Source: Misgurnus anguillicaudatus
Taxonomy: Eukaryota > Chordata > Actinopteri > Cypriniformes > Cobitidae
Assembly: GCF_027580225.2 (NCBI RefSeq)
Contig: NC_073355.2
Location: forward strand, 20,519,501-20,583,500
Length of the DNA: 64,000 nucleotides
Reading direction: 5' to 3'
Of the stretch, positions 61,567 to 64,000 are shown one piece after another (positions within the stretch are counted from its first letter, which is position 1; every line of letters begins with the position of its first letter). The notes under the pieces were generated by a model. The model was given only the letters and a program-made list of their open reading frames with translations, searched no databases and had not been told where the DNA came from. Position numbers and translations under genes: made by a program.

Positions 61567-62990
61567 TTTCCCCTTACATATGTCTCTTACTTTACATATT
61601 TCTAAACATATACTTATTTATTTAAGGGATACACCGATACATAATCTCTGTGGCAATACCAATATTCTATACCTTTTCTGCCCCTTTTGAATACCAGGAT
61701 ACAATCTGCCCTGATCACCTGCTATTTTTAAACAATCGGTCGATGTCCTATGGTGGGAAAAAATGCGTTAATCTGCCCATACCGATTAAAGGCCAATATA
61801 TCAATGCATCATAGGAAGAGAGAGAGAGAGAGATTTACTGACATGCTGATTCACTTAAATCATGTATCATTACTTTTGTCAGCTATGCACATTGTGGTTT
61901 TGTTTATACACATACAATACCCACAAAATCTGCGTAAGATTGCCTGGTTTCTTATATTTATTTACTGAAGACAAAGAAAGAGCTTAGAGTATTGCAAAAT
62001 AGTCTTTCTTGCCTCTCTCTGTAATGACAGCCACATGGGCAAAAGCACTGAGTGTCAGGTCATCTGTATTTCTCTGCATTGTTTTAGCTTTAATGCCCCA
62101 AGAAACATTAGAAGCTCTGATGATCTACAGCTTCCAGAGCAATGCAGTCACAAAGTCTGAAACGCTCACATAATATCTCCTGAGCTCTTACACTTCAATT
62201 CAGGTCATGTTAGGTTAATCCCTGGGAAAAAATAAACACACTTGTGAAACGTTTTGTAAATGAGACTGCCTTTGTCCCACAGAGACCTAATGGACTCTGT
62301 TGTTGAGTTTGTTAACTTGATCTAAGAGCGTGAAGAAATAAGGTCCGGTCAGATTGTTTGCTTGGTCTCTCCGAGCGACTTTGTAAATGCGCCGCCGGTC
62401 GGCCGGGCCAGTAACAATAAGCCAGCTTGAGTGGACTTCCTACTGTATATTTACCTGGCAGTCATTTCACACCCAAGCCTTCCCGCAAAATCAAACATAC
62501 ATAGCGTACACAAAGAAAGCTGTTTGCGTTGCGTTCTTACAAGGAAATCTAAATGGAAAAACACAAAAGCTTTGTGAGCTACCTGTATTCATTGTTTTGA
62601 AGAAATTCCCAGATTGAATTCAGCATTGTGTTTTGTGTGGTAAAAAGACAGATCTGAAGCTGTGACCTTTAAATCAATACAACATTTGCACGTCTGTTTT
62701 TCGGCATCACATTGATTGATCTGTCATGACCACAGCGTGACCTGAAGAGCTCGTGACTGAAGTGCATTGCATCTCCACATTCTGCAGGCTACAATGCCTC
62801 AAGCTCTTAAAACTGCAAACTCTGACCTCTACATCTACCATTTCCTCCCAACACGACTCATATCTCCCATGTTGTGTCATCATTTGAGGGAAGATTATTT
62901 TTGTAAACTATTATGTCATTTATTAGAATAATAGGCCTATGAGTCAGAATATCCAGTAATAAAAACATGATACTACCATGTTGTATTAAA
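61567..62990. other. intergenic, nothing recognised
   Basis: No gene or repeat boundary is seen. A short (GA)n run is at 61817-61832. Confidence 0.35.
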
Positions 62991-62995
62991 ATTTC

Positions 62996-63073
62996 TTCTT
63001 TAGTGTCTAAAACAACACGAGGGTGAGTAAATGATGACAGAATTTCATTTTTGGATGAACTATCCCTTTAAAA
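62996..63073. repeat. right end of a TTAA-type element
   Basis: GAGGGTGAGTAAATGATGAC, then TTTTTGGATGAACTATCCCT and TTAA, is the right terminus of one of the commonest cyprinid repeats. The left part is absent. Confidence 0.7.
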
Positions 63074-63235
63074 GGTCCTAAAATGTACCATTTAGGTACA
63101 GATATGTACACTGGTATACAGTATCTTTTGGTACCAATATGTACATCTAATGTAGCTACTAATATTTACTCTTTATGTATGTATTTGTACATTTAAAAAG
63201 ATACCTCCCTCCCCAGTGACAATTTTTTTTACTAA
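63074..63235. repeat. GTACC-rich dispersed repeat
   Basis: Repeated GTACCATTTAGGTACAGATATGTAC and GGTACCAATATGTAC segments are typical of a fish repeat with many copies; recognised by pattern only. Confidence 0.45.
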
Positions 63236-63367
63236 TTTTCTGACAGTAGGCCTATATAAGTGACCGGGGTCGGCCGGGGTCTGCTAGGGCTCTCACCCTC
63301 TAGTTTTTTTTACATTACATACATTATTTCCGCTTATTACCTGGGTACTTGCTACATTAATAAATAA

Positions 63368-63655
63368 CCCAGATAGCACAGGTACGTCTGCAAGATGTCT
63401 GGTAAAGATCTGGAGATCTGGAATACATCTGGTGTGTAAAAACGTCTTATAAAGGTCTTAGAAAGAGCTGCTTTACATACATTCTAAATCAAAAACGTCT
63501 TGCAGATGTCTTCAATATGTCTATATGACATCTTTTAGGAAACATCTCAGAGACGTATTGCAGATGAGCAAACAATCTAAATAATACGTCTTGCAGATGT
63601 AAACGCAGACATCAAATAGACGTCTTCGAGATGTTTGTGTGCTATCAGGGAACTG
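63368..63655. mobile_element. ANGEL-like foldback MITE
   Basis: CAGATAGCACAGGTACGTCTGCAAGATGTC at left pairs loosely with CTGATAGCACACAAACATCT..GACGTC in reverse at right. ACGTCTTGCAGATGT-type units recur inside in both orientations. The layout is like the palindromic ANGEL repeats of zebrafish. Confidence 0.6.
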
Positions 63656-64000
63656 GACATGAAATATTGACTGACAAACTCAAATCTGGTATGAGAAAAC
63701 ATATCATATTAATTATGGAGCCGTCTGGTATCATCTCACAGTACCTGGTTGAGCGGTGTTATCAGTTTTAAAAGCAAATGTTATCAGTGAACATACCACG
63801 CGAAGGACCAACCAGAATCAAGTATCCCAGAAAGCCGTGTAAATAATGATATGAAGAGTTTCGTTGCAAAACGAGATAAATCCTTTTTTTTAATTGTTCA
63901 GAAATCTCGTTTTTTTGTTGTGCATTCCAATTAATATCAATTCAACTGCAGTTGGTTTGTTTTGATTAACTTAAAAAATACAGTTAAGTAGCACCTTAAA
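63656..64000. other. window end, nothing recognised
   Basis: AT-rich sequence with no supported feature. Confidence 0.3.

Overview
The window looks like teleost nuclear DNA, most likely from a cyprinid. It is AT-rich and intron-containing, and it is crowded with repeat families typical of cyprinid genomes: CACTA/EnSpm, Tc1, hAT and TTAA-flanked MITEs, Ty3/gypsy, DIRS-type and R2/NeSL-type retroelements, and L2 LINE tails. I found one well-supported host gene. Almost everything else that can be classified is mobile DNA, much of it nested.

Layout. 1-2070: two LTR-like relics and unclassified repeats. 2071-19667: a Ty3/gypsy LTR retrotransposon on the minus strand with 2.2-kb LTRs and a TTAA target duplication. 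Its integrase is split by an 8.3-kb CACTA-like DNA transposon (5267-13548, AGT duplication). That transposon holds several smaller repeats, a possible promoter with a ZNF143-type motif, and three decayed spliced exons. 19668-25250: MITEs and a dead Tc1 element. 25252-30090: a ten-exon trypsin-family serine protease gene on the minus strand (about 610 aa). It encodes a signal peptide, one intact protease domain, a second protease domain with all three catalytic residues replaced, and a Ser/Thr/Asn-rich stalk with a hydrophobic C-terminal tail. 30091-32880: sparse intergenic DNA. 32882-38040: a second, degraded gypsy element, minus strand. 38281-39810: a fragment of a non-LTR retrotransposon with a restriction-like endonuclease, minus strand. 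39850-43208: remains of a DIRS/Ngaro-like tyrosine-recombinase retrotransposon, minus strand. 43236-44527: a short pogo-like DNA element that keeps an open PHD-finger frame. 44528-64000: MITEs, an L2 LINE fragment and simple repeats in otherwise featureless DNA.

How the parts relate. The protease gene is the only likely functional host locus; its reading frame is continuous over all ten exons. The retroelement genes are arranged gag-protease-RT-RNase H-integrase but carry frameshifts, deletions or insertions, so none looks autonomous now. Nesting gives relative ages: the first gypsy element is older than the CACTA insertion inside it. The eight or so different element types flanked by TTAA in this window suggest that TTAA-targeting (Kolobok/piggyBac-like) transposition has been a main source of its non-coding DNA. 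No tRNA, rRNA or CRISPR feature was seen. Family assignments rest on reading motifs by eye, without database searches.
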